Of a stretch of 45,161 bases of DNA, positions 1 to 11,982 are shown one piece after another (positions within the stretch are counted from its first letter, which is position 1; every line of letters starts with the position of its first letter). This DNA comes from Pseudoxanthomonas taiwanensis (GTDB lineage Bacteria; Pseudomonadota; Gammaproteobacteria; Xanthomonadales; Xanthomonadaceae). The stretch spans positions 1-45,161 of the forward strand of contig NZ_PDWK01000022.1 in assembly GCF_010093135.1 (NCBI RefSeq). Direction: 5' to 3'. The notes under the pieces are model-generated. The model made no database searches, had not been told where the DNA came from, and saw only the letters and a program-made list of their open reading frames with translations. A program made the translations under genes and the position numbers.

Positions 1-129
1 CCTTCCAGCCACCCAGCTGGGACATACAATCCACTTCGGCCACGGCCGGCCCCGTTTTGTTGCCTCGAGAACAACAATTCTGCCGGGTCGGCCGTGCGCC
101 TCTCTCCCCTCAGTTGGGAGAAGAACCGG
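1..129. other. Left-edge non-coding stretch
   Basis: This stretch lies downstream of the TonB-dependent receptor and its terminator. I see no supported gene, repeat copy or regulatory site in it. It may belong to a neighbour outside the window. Confidence 0.4.
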
Positions 130-161
130 AAAAAAGGGGCCGCCGCCGGCGCGGCGGCCCC
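130..161 (-). terminator. Rho-independent terminator of the TonB-dependent receptor gene
   Basis: On the minus strand a perfect 11-bp stem (GGGGCCGCCGC / GCGGCGGCCCC, 4-nt loop, 136-161) is followed by six T residues (130-135 read in reverse). It lies 28 nt past the receptor stop codon. This is the classical intrinsic-terminator form. Confidence 0.9.
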
Positions 162-188
162 TCCGGTCATGACACCCGGCGCAGGGCG

Positions 189-3100
189 TCAGAACTCGTA
201 GCGCAGACCCAGCATGTAGCGCGGCTCCTGGTCCACCAGGCGCACCATCTGGTTCTTCGAGCGGGCGTGCCAGCGGATGTCCTCGCCGGTCAGGTTGATC
301 ACCTCCAGCGACAGCGTCAGCTTGTCGTTGAAGCTGTAGGCCACGCTGAGGTCGATCTGGTCGTACGCCTCGACGAAGTACGGGTTGCGGTTGTTGCCGT
401 TCTGGTTGGCCGCCAGCAGGTACTTGTCGCGCCAGTTCCAGGCCAGGCGCGCCGACCAGCCGTACTTCTCGTACATCAGCACCAGGTTGGCGGTGTCCGA
501 CAGGCCGGTGAGGGCGAACACATCCTCGCCCGGGTCGGCAGCCCGGTCGATGCCCACATCGCCTTTGACGATGGTGTAGTTGGCCAGGACGCCGAAGCCG
601 GTGTCGCCGAAGAAGTACTGGCCGCCGATCTCCCAGCCGTGCAGGCGCGCCGAGCGCTGGTTGACCGGGCGGTTGACGTCGAACATGTACAGCGGGTCGT
701 CGGCCTCGCCGAAGATGTCGAAGCGCGACTCCATCTCCAGCACCTGCGCGCTGGAGCCGTTGTACGCGGCCAGGCCACCGGTCGCCGCCTCGTTGCGCAG
801 CATCGCCAGGGCGGTGAACAGCGTGGTGTAGTTGCCCACGCAGGCCTCGCCCGGGTCGTTGCCGGCCGCCAGCACCTGGGCCTCGCACTGCGCGCTCTCC
901 AGGAACGCCAGGGCGGCCTGCGCGTCGGGGCCGGAGGTCGGGTCGGTGATGCCGTACAGGTTCTGGCGGACCACGCTGTTGCCGATGAAGTTCTTGACCC
1001 GCTTGTTCCAGTAGGTCACACCCACGAAGCTGGACGGGGCGAAGTACCACTCCACGCCCAGGTCGAGGTTGTCGGACTCCAGCGGCAGCAGGCCCGGATC
1101 CTGCGCGCTGCCGGCGCCGCGGAACTGCTCGCCGAACAGGATCGATCCGGACGGCGCGCCCGGCACCGGGCCGGCATACAGGTTGCCGTACGGCGGACGG
1201 GCGATGGTCTTGCTGAACGAGGCCCGGCCCTTCAGGTCCGAGGTGAAGTCGATGCTGAAGTCCAGGTTCGGCAGGACGTAGCTGTAGCTGCCCTTCTCGC
1301 TGAACGGCTGCGCCTCGTCCGATGCGTCGATGGTGAAGTCGTTGTTGGACATCCAGCGGATCGCCCGCGGAATCTGGATCACCGAGGTGGAGGTCACGTC
1401 GGTCTTCTCGTAGCGCACGCCGACCACGGTGTAGGTCGGGAAGTTGCCGAGCTGGCCCTCCTGCTCCCACTGGACGTAGATCGCCTTGCTCTCCTCCTCG
1501 ACCAGGTTGTTCTGGTCGTAGACGGTGCGCACCTTCGAGCTGATCTGGTCGCAGTCCGGCCACACCGCCGGGGCGGTGCCGCTGGCGCAGGCCGACTCGG
1601 CCCAGCGCGCCAAGGCGCTGGCGTCGCCGCGCCAGGCGTGCGGCGAGCCGCCACGGGTGCTGAAGTCGCTGAACAGGCCGGCGATGTTGATCCGGTGCAG
1701 CAGATCGGTCATGCCCTGCACCTGGCCGGCATCGTCCACGCCCCAGTTGCCCAGGGTCATCAGGTGGGCGTGGCCGTCCACGTTCAGCCGGCGCATCTTG
1801 GTCTGCGACCCGTCGGCGCCGAACACGAAGCGGCCGTTGTCGAAGTTCAGCTCGCCCTCCAGACGCCCCTGCTTGATCTCGGTCTCCTGCCGCGTGGCCC
1901 AGATGCGCATGATCTGCGAACCGAGCTGCGACGGCTCGAAGGCCGGATTGACGATGCCGTTGGTGTTGGCCAGGGCATCGGCCGTGGTCGGGTACAGGGT
2001 ATTGGACATGATCGGCAGGCCGCCGCTGAACCAGTACTCCTGCGCCCAGTTGTTGTTGTTGCGGTCGGGGGCGACGCCGGCGAAGCTGAACGCGGTGGAG
2101 CTGCCGCCGGTGATCGGATCGTTGGGCAGGCTCTTGGTCTTGGTGTTGTGCGCGTCGAAGTGGACGGTGAAGCGGTCGTTCACGTCCCAGCGCATGTTCA
2201 GGCCCAGCGAGTCCAGCGTGTACTTCTGCTCGTCGCGCTGCTGCTCGAAGCCGAAGTCCTTGCCGGAGCCGGCGATGTCGCGGATGTAGATCGGCGTGGC
2301 GACCTGCGGATCCCCGTCGAAGGTGACGTGGGTCAGGCTGTTCTGCAGCCACATGGTCTGCTCGCCGCGTTGCGACGAGATCTCGTTGCGCGAGTAGGTG
2401 TAGTCCAGGGTGAAGGTGAACGCGTCGGTCGGGGCGAACTGCAGCACCGCCTGGGCGTTGGTGCGCTCGCGCTCGAAGTCCTGGAATGCGTAGCGCAGGT
2501 CGTTGGGCATGGAGTACAGCTGGCCGACCTGCGGGGCGTTCTCGATCACCGCGCCGGGGCGGAAGCGCGAGTCGGACCCGGTCCAGCGCGCCACGTTCCA
2601 GGTGTTCTCGGTGGCCTGCACCGAGCCGCCGTGGCGCTTCTGGTAGCTGGCGCTCAGGCCGACGCCCCAGACCTTGTCCGGGTTGGCGTAGCTGAAGATG
2701 CCGGACACCTCGGGCGTGATGTCGCTGCCGAAGACCTGCGACTCGTCCGAGACCGCCTTCACGCCGGCGCTGGCCACCACCTCGCCGCCCCGGTGGTTGA
2801 ACGGCCGGTCGGTGAGAATGTCGATGGTGGCGCCGATGCCGCCGGAGGGCACGTTGGCGCGGCCGGTCTTGTACACCGTCACGCCGGAGATGGCCTCGGC
2901 CGCCAGCTGCGCGAAGTTGAAGCCGCGCACGCCCGAGCCGACGCCGCCGATCTCCAGGGCGCCGCTGCCGAAGCCATCGGCACCCGGGATCTGGCGGCCG
3001 TTGAGGGTCACCATGTTGAAGTCCGAGCCGAATCCGCGGGCGGTGACCTGGGCGCCCTCGCCGTCGCGACGCTCGATCGAGATGCCGGTGATGCGCTGCA

Positions 3101-3365
3101 GCGACTCGGCCAGGTTGGTGTCGGGGAACTTGCCGATGTCCTCGGCGGAGATCGCGTCCACGATGCCCGGCGTGTCGCGCTTGATGTTCATGGCGTGGTC
3201 CAGCGAGGAACGCATGCCGGTGACGACCACGGTGTCCAGGGTCGTCGCATCGTCCTGCTGGCGGGCATCCTGGGCGTAGGCGGGATTGATGATGATGGCG
3301 CCGCCGACGATGGTGAACATCGCCTTCGACCTGAAGCGGCGGCGGGTCTTGTGCTTCTGGCTCAT
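189..3365 (-). CDS. TonB-dependent outer-membrane receptor
   Basis: 1058 aa outer-membrane active transporter. It has an N-terminal signal peptide ending near AYAQ (residues 29-32), a TonB-box-like DTVVVTG (44-50), a plug domain to about residue 180 with IGKFPDTNLAESLQRITG and ARGFGSDFNMVTLNGR, then a long beta-barrel ending in the aromatic terminus RYMLGLRYEF. The plug signature matches the family abundant in Xanthomonas and Caulobacter (the TonB-Xanth-Caul type), often used for plant or algal carbohydrate uptake. GAGGA sits 7-8 nt before the ATG. It is a single-gene unit with its own terminator, and a LacI-type palindrome lies about 340 bp upstream. The substrate cannot be read from the sequence; a carbohydrate is inferred from the operator. 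Confidence 0.95.
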   Translation of the reverse strand: MSQKHKTRRRFRSKAMFTIVGGAIIINPAYAQDARQQDDATTLDTVVVTGMRSSLDHAMNIKRDTPGIVDAISAEDIGKFPDTNLAESLQRITGISIERRDGEGAQVTARGFGSDFNMVTLNGRQIPGADGFGSGALEIGGVGSGVRGFNFAQLAAEAISGVTVYKTGRANVPSGGIGATIDILTDRPFNHRGGEVVASAGVKAVSDESQVFGSDITPEVSGIFSYANPDKVWGVGLSASYQKRHGGSVQATENTWNVARWTGSDSRFRPGAVIENAPQVGQLYSMPNDLRYAFQDFERERTNAQAVLQFAPTDAFTFTLDYTYSRNEISSQRGEQTMWLQNSLTHVTFDGDPQVATPIYIRDIAGSGKDFGFEQQRDEQKYTLDSLGLNMRWDVNDRFTVHFDAHNTKTKSLPNDPITGGSSTAFSFAGVAPDRNNNNWAQEYWFSGGLPIMSNTLYPTTADALANTNGIVNPAFEPSQLGSQIMRIWATRQETEIKQGRLEGELNFDNGRFVFGADGSQTKMRRLNVDGHAHLMTLGNWGVDDAGQVQGMTDLLHRINIAGLFSDFSTRGGSPHAWRGDASALARWAESACASGTAPAVWPDCDQISSKVRTVYDQNNLVEEESKAIYVQWEQEGQLGNFPTYTVVGVRYEKTDVTSTSVIQIPRAIRWMSNNDFTIDASDEAQPFSEKGSYSYVLPNLDFSIDFTSDLKGRASFSKTIARPPYGNLYAGPVPGAPSGSILFGEQFRGAGSAQDPGLLPLESDNLDLGVEWYFAPSSFVGVTYWNKRVKNFIGNSVVRQNLYGITDPTSGPDAQAALAFLESAQCEAQVLAAGNDPGEACVGNYTTLFTALAMLRNEAATGGLAAYNGSSAQVLEMESRFDIFGEADDPLYMFDVNRPVNQRSARLHGWEIGGQYFFGDTGFGVLANYTIVKGDVGIDRAADPGEDVFALTGLSDTANLVLMYEKYGWSARLAWNWRDKYLLAANQNGNNRNPYFVEAYDQIDLSVAYSFNDKLTLSLEVINLTGEDIRWHARSKNQMVRLVDQEPRYMLGLRYEF

Positions 3366-3706
3366 TGGGCTGTCCTCAGCGCTCGTCGTGGTGGGCGCCG
3401 GCCGGCGCGCCTGGCTTGGCCGTCCGCGGCGCGGACGCTGCTGTCACCTCGCTGGATGACAGCGCAAGACATCGGTTCGGGCAAAAACTCATCTGCAAAC
3501 CCTCCCTCCTGAGTTCAAACACTGGTGGATGTCTTTGCCCCGTGGGGGCGGCGGTTTACTTCCCCGCCTTCAGGTGAGCCGGAGCCGGCATGGGCTCCGT
3601 TTACTTCACGGCCGGCAAAACAGAATCCGGCCGAAAAAACATCCGTGCATCCCGTCTGCGTCCGTCGTGCTCCCAATCCGTCCGCGCGCAGCCGCCAAAC
3701 ACAGGC

Positions 3707-3722
3707 CTGATAACGCTATCAG
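3707..3722. promoter_or_regulatory. LacI-family-type operator
   Basis: CTGATAACGCTATCAG has perfectly matching 6-bp arms around a central ACGC. Its 14-bp core, TGATAACGCTATCA, has the central CG and TG...CA ends typical of LacI-family operators. It resembles the Xanthomonas xyl-box (TGGTAGCGCTAACA), which sits upstream of TonB-dependent receptors for plant sugars. A half-site-like TGTTAGC lies 17 nt further on (3739-3745). No regulator gene is in the window. Confidence 0.65.
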
Positions 3723-3748
3723 CTCGAATTGCGCGCACTGTTAGCACG

Positions 3749-3762
3749 CACCCCCGGGGGTG
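3749..3762. repeat. 14-bp perfect palindrome
   Basis: CACCCCCGGGGGTG, 27 bp beyond the LacI-like operator on the side away from the receptor gene. It could be a second protein-binding site. I know of no regulator for it. Confidence 0.5.
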
Positions 3763-3849
3763 TCACTGTGCGGCGCAACACAATTTTTACAGTTTCCCAG
3801 GCAACGATCGGGAATGTTTCAGCGCTTGTTTCATGACACCGCAGGACAT

Positions 3850-3877
3850 GACATTCCATGTGGCCATGGTGAATGTC
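3850..3877. repeat. Imperfect inverted repeat
   Basis: Outer arms GACATTC / GAATGTC (7 bp) and inner arms CATG / CATG enclose a TGGC loop, with a 2-nt bulge on one side. It lies far upstream of the receptor gene. Its function is unknown. Confidence 0.4.
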
Positions 3878-4056
3878 CGCGCGCATATTTCCACACGGAC
3901 TTAACATTTATGTCCCGACAAACCGGCCGCTTCCGCGCCTGGCGGACGGCTGGCGAAACGGATGCCGAAACCCGGCCCCGGGCGTGTTCGATGCGGTGCA
4001 ACATGCCTGCGCGAGCGGCAGGCCACCCGTGCCCGGGCGGCGACGGGCCAGGCGGT

Positions 4057-4908
4057 TCAGCGGCGCCGCAGGCGGCTGCGCAGCGCGGCCAGGGCGAAGT
4101 GGGCCCAGATCGCGGCGAACACCGCCGCGCGGGTGAGCGGGCCGCGGCGCGCGGCCTCGAAACGGCGGAAGTAGCGCCACAGGCCGCGGTGCTTGTGCCA
4201 TTCGACGAACAGCGGGCGCGCGCGGCTGGAAACGCCGCGCACGTGCAGCACCGCCACATCGTTGGCCACCGCCACCCGGGCACCCGCCTGGCGCGCGCGG
4301 CGGCACAGGTCCAGGTCCTCCGCGTGCAGCCGGTAACCCTCGTCGAAGCCGCCGATGCGCTGGAACAGCGCGCGCGGCACCAGCATCAGCGCGCCGGAGA
4401 CCGCGTCGACCGGCTGCAGCGCCAGCGCCGGATCGCGCGGCACCTCCAGGCGCGTGCCCGCCGCGGGATTGCGCAGCATGGCCGCGAAGTCCGGATCGCG
4501 CCGGCGCGCCGCGCCGTCGTACACGCCATCCTCGCCATACAGGTCCGCGCCCAGCAGCACCTCCCCGCCCAGCGAGACGGCGTGGGCGCGCAGGCGCACC
4601 AGGGTGTCCGGCTCCACCTGCAGGTCGGGATTGACGAAGGCCAGCCACGGCGCGGCCGAGGCCGCCGCGCCCTGGTTGCAGGCCACGGCGAAGCCCGGGT
4701 TGTCCGGGTTGGCGATGAAGCGCACCCGCGGATCGGCCAGGGCGTGGCGCTGCACGATCTCCAGGGTGGCGTCGGTGGAGGCGTTGTCCACCACGCGGAT
4801 CTCGGCCACGTCCGCGGCCGCACGCAGGCGGGCCAGACAGGCATCGATGGTGCCGGCACTCTGGTGGCTGACCACCACCGCGGCGATGCCGCCGTTGGCC
4901 GTGCTCAT
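4057..4908 (-). CDS. Glycosyltransferase family 2, rhamnosyltransferase-like
   Basis: 283 aa GT-A fold enzyme expected to move a sugar from a nucleotide-sugar onto a surface-glycan precursor in the cytoplasm. It has the N-terminal nucleotide-binding strand AAVVVSHQSAGTI with VVDNASTD, then NPDNPGFAVACNQG, the metal-binding region FVNPDLQV (NPD at 93-95) and the catalytic-base region GFDEGYRLHAEDLDLCRRA (HAED at 195-198). This is the layout of WbbL/RfbN-like rhamnosyltransferases. Its ATG overlaps the upstream stop codon (ATGA at 4905-4908), so translation is coupled to the preceding glycosyltransferase-like gene; that overlap decides the start against the longer open frame. Donor and acceptor are not known. 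Confidence 0.85.
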   Translation of the reverse strand: MSTANGGIAAVVVSHQSAGTIDACLARLRAAADVAEIRVVDNASTDATLEIVQRHALADPRVRFIANPDNPGFAVACNQGAAASAAPWLAFVNPDLQVEPDTLVRLRAHAVSLGGEVLLGADLYGEDGVYDGAARRRDPDFAAMLRNPAAGTRLEVPRDPALALQPVDAVSGALMLVPRALFQRIGGFDEGYRLHAEDLDLCRRARQAGARVAVANDVAVLHVRGVSSRARPLFVEWHKHRGLWRYFRRFEAARRGPLTRAAVFAAIWAHFALAALRSRLRRR

Positions 4909-5753
4909 GCACGCCCCTCCGCGGCGGCGAACAGATCGTGCTGCGGGCTGTCGCGCAGCACCTCGTGCAGACCGGCCAGGCGCTGGCGCAGGGCGTGCAG
5001 CGGGTCGTCCATGAGGAAGCCGGCCAGACGCGGATGCCAGGCCGGCCACCGCGCGGCCAGCCGCTCCATGTCGCCGTCGGCCGGGCACCCCTCGGCGCCA
5101 CGGGCGACGAAGGCCGTCTCGCACAGCACGTTGCGCCAGCCCAGGCCGGCCAGGCGCAGGGACAGGTCGATCAGCGCCGCGTACCAGGAGGCGAAACTGG
5201 CCACGTCCAGACCGCCGGCCATGCGCCGGGCGCGGCCACGCAGCGCCACCGCGTGGGTGATCGCCGCCGGCAGTTCCGGATGCACGGGCGCCAGCGCCGC
5301 GCAGGCCTGCGCGGTGAGGGCGGGGTCGGCCGGCGGCGGGGCGATCTCGCCCAGGCGCGGCCAGCTGGCCGCCTCGCCGGCATTGCTCCAGGGCGTGGCG
5401 GTGGCGATGGCGGCATCGCGGGCCAGGCAGGCGGCCAGCTGCGCCAGCCAGCCGGGCAACGGCTGCGCGTCGGCGGCCAGCACCACCACGTCGGCCTCGC
5501 CGCAGGCCTCGAGCATCTGCTGCAGGTGCGCCACCTCGCCCACCGGCCGCGGCCGCCGGGTGTACTCGGCGCGCAGCCGGGTGCGCTTGAGCCAGCGCTC
5601 GACCAGGGCCACGCCGCGCGGGCCGGCGGCGGCGTCATCGGCCAGCCACACCGGCGTGCCGGCCGGCGTGGCCGCATCCAGCGCCGCCAGGCAGGCATCG
5701 AGGGCGTCCTCGTCGGTGCCGAGCGGCAGCAGGACGATGGGCAGGTCGCTCAC
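4905..5753 (-). CDS. Glycosyltransferase family 2-like protein with degenerate catalytic motifs
   Basis: About 282 aa from the GTG at 5753. The frame is open to a GTG at 5825, but that codon lies inside an intergenic repeat, so the shorter start is preferred. The general GT2 order is still visible: LPIVLLPLGTDEDALDACL at the N terminus, VVVLAADAQPLPGWL where GT2 enzymes carry the metal-binding S/N-D-x, and LSLRLAGLGWRNVL after the position of the usual E-E/N-D catalytic base. At that position the sequence reads SWYAALID, so the acidic base motif is missing. It is coupled by a 4-nt overlap to the intact GT2 gene that follows. It may be a non-catalytic partner or a diverged enzyme. Confidence 0.65.
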   Translation of the reverse strand: MSDLPIVLLPLGTDEDALDACLAALDAATPAGTPVWLADDAAAGPRGVALVERWLKRTRLRAEYTRRPRPVGEVAHLQQMLEACGEADVVVLAADAQPLPGWLAQLAACLARDAAIATATPWSNAGEAASWPRLGEIAPPPADPALTAQACAALAPVHPELPAAITHAVALRGRARRMAGGLDVASFASWYAALIDLSLRLAGLGWRNVLCETAFVARGAEGCPADGDMERLAARWPAWHPRLAGFLMDDPLHALRQRLAGLHEVLRDSPQHDLFAAAEGRA

Positions 5754-5814
5754 GGGCGGCGGGATCTTCGTGTCGGGCAACGGCGCAGACTTTAACAGGC
5801 GCCGCACGCCCTCC

Positions 5815-5945
5815 TGTAGGCGCACGCGGCGACGCGACGGACGCCTCCGGTCATGTCGCGCGGGGTGCCTCCAGGCGCGGCGGTCAAACGCCGGCGCCGG
5901 GTGCGCCGGCCGGATCGCCGCTGACGCGGCTCCTGCAGATGACGC
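5815..5945. repeat. Paired inverted intergenic repeat (copy 1 of 5)
   Basis: The left end GTAGG...GCGGCGACGCGAC and the right end GGATCGCCGCTGACGCGGCTCC are inverted versions of one GGAGCCGCG-T-CGCGGCGA core. Between them lies the shared internal sequence CTCCA...GGTCAAACGCCGG. The same layout recurs at 19867, 19995, 25125 and 30184. It resembles REP/SMAG-type elements (GTAG end, stem-loop core) known from Stenotrophomonas and relatives. It occupies the gap between purL and the GT2 pair. Confidence 0.7.
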
Positions 5946-6000
5946 GCGGCCGGACGCTGCCCTGCCGGGCGCCTCCGCATGTGGGGGGGCCGAGCGCCGT

Positions 6001-6031
6001 GCCCGCCCCGCGCCGTGCGCACGGGGCGGGC
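6001..6031 (-). terminator. Hairpin downstream of purL, possible terminator
   Basis: A perfect 10-bp stem (GCCCGCCCCG / CGGGGCGGGC) with an 11-nt loop starts 8 nt past the purL stop. No T-run follows on the minus strand, so termination is only a guess. A G7 run (5983-5989) lies just beyond. Confidence 0.4.
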
Positions 6032-6038
6032 GGCCGGG

Positions 6039-9932
<3,894 letters not shown>

Positions 9933-9974
9933 GTCCGGGAAAGTCGCAGGGAATGGCCGGCCATTGTAACGGAG

Positions 9975-10000
9975 CCGGCCGCCGGGCACCCGGCGGCCGG
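9975..10000 (-). terminator. GC hairpin between dsbC and purL
   Basis: A perfect 12-bp stem (CCGGCCGCCGGG / CCCGGCGGCCGG) with a 2-nt loop. It lies after dsbC and upstream of purL. There is no T-run on the minus strand, so it could be an attenuating or Rho-assisted structure rather than a true intrinsic terminator. Confidence 0.4.
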
Positions 10001-10055
10001 GTGGCGGGCCGCGCGGCGCGGCCCCGCGGGGCCGGCGCGCGCGGCCGTTGCGGCC

Positions 10056-10865
10056 TCAGCGGCCGCCGGCCTGGCCGTCCGCGCCGGCCAGACGGTCCAG
10101 GGCGGCGCGCAGCTGCGCCGGCGGCACGTAGCCGCCCAGCTGGGTGCCGTCGGGCGCGAACACCGCCGGGGTGCCGGTCACGCCCACCCGCTGGCCGAGG
10201 GTGTAGTGCATCGCCACCGGGCTGGTGCAGTCCTTGCGCGGCACCGGCTTGCCGCTCTTGGCGTCGGTCAGGGCTTTGCGGCGGTCGGCCGCGCACCAGA
10301 CCGAGACCATGTTGCGGAAGCCCTCGCTGGCCATGCCCATGCGCGGGAAGGCCAGGTACTCCACGGCGATGCCCAGGCGGTTGTACTCGGCGATGTCCTG
10401 GTGCATGCGCCGGCAGTACCCGCACTCGATGTCGGTGAACACCGTCACCGTGTACCTGGCGTTGGGCGGAGCGAAGACGATGCGCTCGCCGGCCGGCACC
10501 GACGCCAGCAGGCTGCGGCGGTACTCCATCAGCCCGGCGCTGGCGGCCGGCTGGCGGGTCTGCAGGTCGAAGGGCTGGCCCTGCATCAGGTAGCGGCCGT
10601 CGTCGGACACGTACAGCACCTGCCCGTCCAGCAGGATCTCGCGGAAGCCCGGGAACGGCGCCGCGCCCACGTAGTCCGGCTGCACGCCCGGCATCAGCTG
10701 GCCGAGGGCCTCGCGCACCCGGGCCTCGGGCGAGCCGGCCGGTGCCGCCCTGGCGGCGGCCGCGGGCTGGGCCGGGGACGGCTGGACCGGGGACGGATCG
10801 GCGGGCTGCGCGCAGGCGCCGAGGCTCATGGCGCCCAGCAGCGCGGGGGGGAAGGAACGGGACAT
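10056..10865 (-). CDS. dsbC: Thiol:disulfide interchange protein DsbC, putative lipoprotein
   Basis: 269 aa periplasmic disulfide isomerase. The thioredoxin-fold catalytic motif CGYC is at residues 148-151 (TDIECGYCRRMH), and the cis-proline loop reads GVTGTPAVF. The N-terminal part (about 46-110) matches the DsbC dimerisation domain (VREALGQLMPG...VLYVSDDGRYLMQG). Further cysteines (VWCAAD, KDCTSP) correspond to the structural disulfide of DsbC. The export signal is unusual: MSLGAC at 13-18 is a lipobox, and the mature chain would begin with a Pro/Ala-rich tether, so it is probably anchored by lipid. It follows xerD with a 99-bp gap, as in E. coli (xerD-dsbC). DsbD-type proteins should keep it reduced. 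Confidence 0.93.
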   Translation of the reverse strand: MSRSFPPALLGAMSLGACAQPADPSPVQPSPAQPAAAARAAPAGSPEARVREALGQLMPGVQPDYVGAAPFPGFREILLDGQVLYVSDDGRYLMQGQPFDLQTRQPAASAGLMEYRRSLLASVPAGERIVFAPPNARYTVTVFTDIECGYCRRMHQDIAEYNRLGIAVEYLAFPRMGMASEGFRNMVSVWCAADRRKALTDAKSGKPVPRKDCTSPVAMHYTLGQRVGVTGTPAVFAPDGTQLGGYVPPAQLRAALDRLAGADGQAGGR

Positions 10866-10964
10866 GTCGGGACACCGTCAGGGAGGTTGGGCGAAGTTTC
10901 GCATATCGCACCGCCCCGTCCCGCCACCGGGCCGCGGCCGGCCGCCCCGCCCTGCGGTTGCGGT

Positions 10965-11942
10965 TCAGCCGCGCGGGTGGTGGCGCGCGTGCAGCTGCCG
11001 CAGCTGCTCGTTGGCCACCCGGGTGTAGATCTGGGTGGTGGACAGGCTGGCGTGGCCCAGCAGCAGCTGCAGGGCGCGCAGGTCGGCGCCGCGGTTGAGC
11101 AGGTGGGTGGCGAAGCTGTGGCGCAGCCCGTGCGGGGTGACCGTGCGCGGGTCCACCCCGGCCGCGGCGGCATGGCGCTTGAGCGCCTGCCAGAAGGCCT
11201 GGCGGGTGGGCGCGCGGCGCGCGGCGGTCAGGAACAGCGGCACCTGGCCGTCCGGCCCGGCCGGAACCGGGCGGGTCCCGGCCAGCACCGGGCGGGCCTG
11301 CTCCAGGTAGCGCTGCAGCCAGTGCTGCGACTCCTCGCCCAGCGGCACCAGGCGCTCCTTGCCGCCCTTGCCCAGCACCCGCACCCCGCCCTGGCGCCGG
11401 TTGACCGCGTTGGCCGGCAGGCCCCCCAGCTCGCTCACGCGCAGGCCGGCGGCGTACATGAGCTCGAGCATGGCGCGGTCGCGCAGGCCCTCCAGCGTGG
11501 CGGTGTCGGGCGCGGCCAGCAGGGCGTCCACCTCCGACTCGGTGAGCGCCTTGGGCAGCGGCCGCGGCACCCTGGGCGGGTCCAGCAGCGCCGCCGGATC
11601 GTCCGCGCGCGCGCCCGAGCGCCCCAGGTGGCCGTAGAAGGCGCGCAGGCTGGCGCGCAGGCGGGCATTGCTGCGCGGGTGGTAGCCCTGACGCGCGCGC
11701 CAGGCCAGGTAGTCAAACAGGGCCTGGCGGTCGGCACCCTCCAGGCCGCCACCGGTGCCGTCGCGCCAGCGCGCCAGCTGCTCCAGGTCGCGCCGGTAGG
11801 CCTCCAGGCTGCGCCGGGCCAGGCCCTGCTCGGCCCAGGCGGCGTCGAGGAAGCGCTGGATGGCGCGCGCGTCGGCCTCGCGCAGCGGCGGCAGCGCGCG
11901 GGCCAGCTGGCGGCGTTCGGCGGTGGTGCGGGCCTGGGCCAT
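10965..11942 (-). CDS. xerD: Site-specific tyrosine recombinase XerD
   Basis: 325 aa. With XerC it resolves chromosome dimers at dif under FtsK control. The N-terminal SAM-like core-binding domain (about 24-115) is followed by the catalytic domain with the full set R168 (AGLRVSEL), K192 ([10 protein letters not shown]), H271 and R274 ([10 protein letters not shown]), H297 (LLGHASLS) and Tyr306 (TTQIYTR). This matches XerD rather than a phage integrase in size and spacing. It is somewhat longer than E. coli XerD because of an N-terminal extension and an insert near 220-235. The start at 11942 ([11 protein letters not shown]) leaves a short divergent gap to the RDD gene. dsbC next to it supports XerD over XerC. 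Confidence 0.93.
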   Translation of the reverse strand: MAQARTTAERRQLARALPPLREADARAIQRFLDAAWAEQGLARRSLEAYRRDLEQLARWRDGTGGGLEGADRQALFDYLAWRARQGYHPRSNARLRASLRAFYGHLGRSGARADDPAALLDPPRVPRPLPKALTESEVDALLAAPDTATLEGLRDRAMLELMYAAGLRVSELGGLPANAVNRRQGGVRVLGKGGKERLVPLGEESQHWLQRYLEQARPVLAGTRPVPAGPDGQVPLFLTAARRAPTRQAFWQALKRHAAAAGVDPRTVTPHGLRHSFATHLLNRGADLRALQLLLGHASLSTTQIYTRVANEQLRQLHARHHPRG

Positions 11943-11969
11943 CGGCACAGGATAGCCCGGCGCTGCCGC

Positions 11970-11975
11970 TATCCT
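11970..11975 (+). promoter_or_regulatory. Possible -10 box (TATCCT) for the RDD-family gene
   Basis: TATCCT ends 7 nt before the ATG at 11983, and no Shine-Dalgarno sequence is visible. If used, the mRNA would be leaderless or nearly so. No clear -35 was found. Confidence 0.3.
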
Positions 11976-11982
11976 GTTGCGC

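Larger units (their letters stand above)
3366..4056 (-). promoter_or_regulatory. Long upstream/regulatory region of the TonB-dependent receptor gene
   Basis: About 690 bp without a supported gene, and visibly less GC-rich than its surroundings between 3480 and 3920. Because the neighbour on the right ends here (stop at 4057), any promoter in it serves the receptor gene. It holds a LacI-like operator (3707-3722), a 14-bp perfect palindrome (3749-3762), an imperfect hairpin (3850-3877), and nearer the gene three small stem-loops: 3537-3549, 3581-3598 (GGAGCC/GGCTCC) and 3609-3633 (CGGCCGG/CCGGCCG). No convincing -35/-10 pair could be chosen. From about 3930 to 4056 I see nothing specific. Confidence 0.5.

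Noticed and set aside
57-3512. An 1151-residue plus-strand open frame opposite the TonB-dependent receptor
   Set aside because: Val/Arg/Gly/His-rich antisense shadow of a clear receptor gene, without a ribosome site or family features.
10965-11942. Tyrosine recombinase as a sign of a phage or integrative element
   Set aside because: Size, active-site spacing and the neighbour dsbC match housekeeping XerD. No attachment-site duplication or phage genes are nearby.
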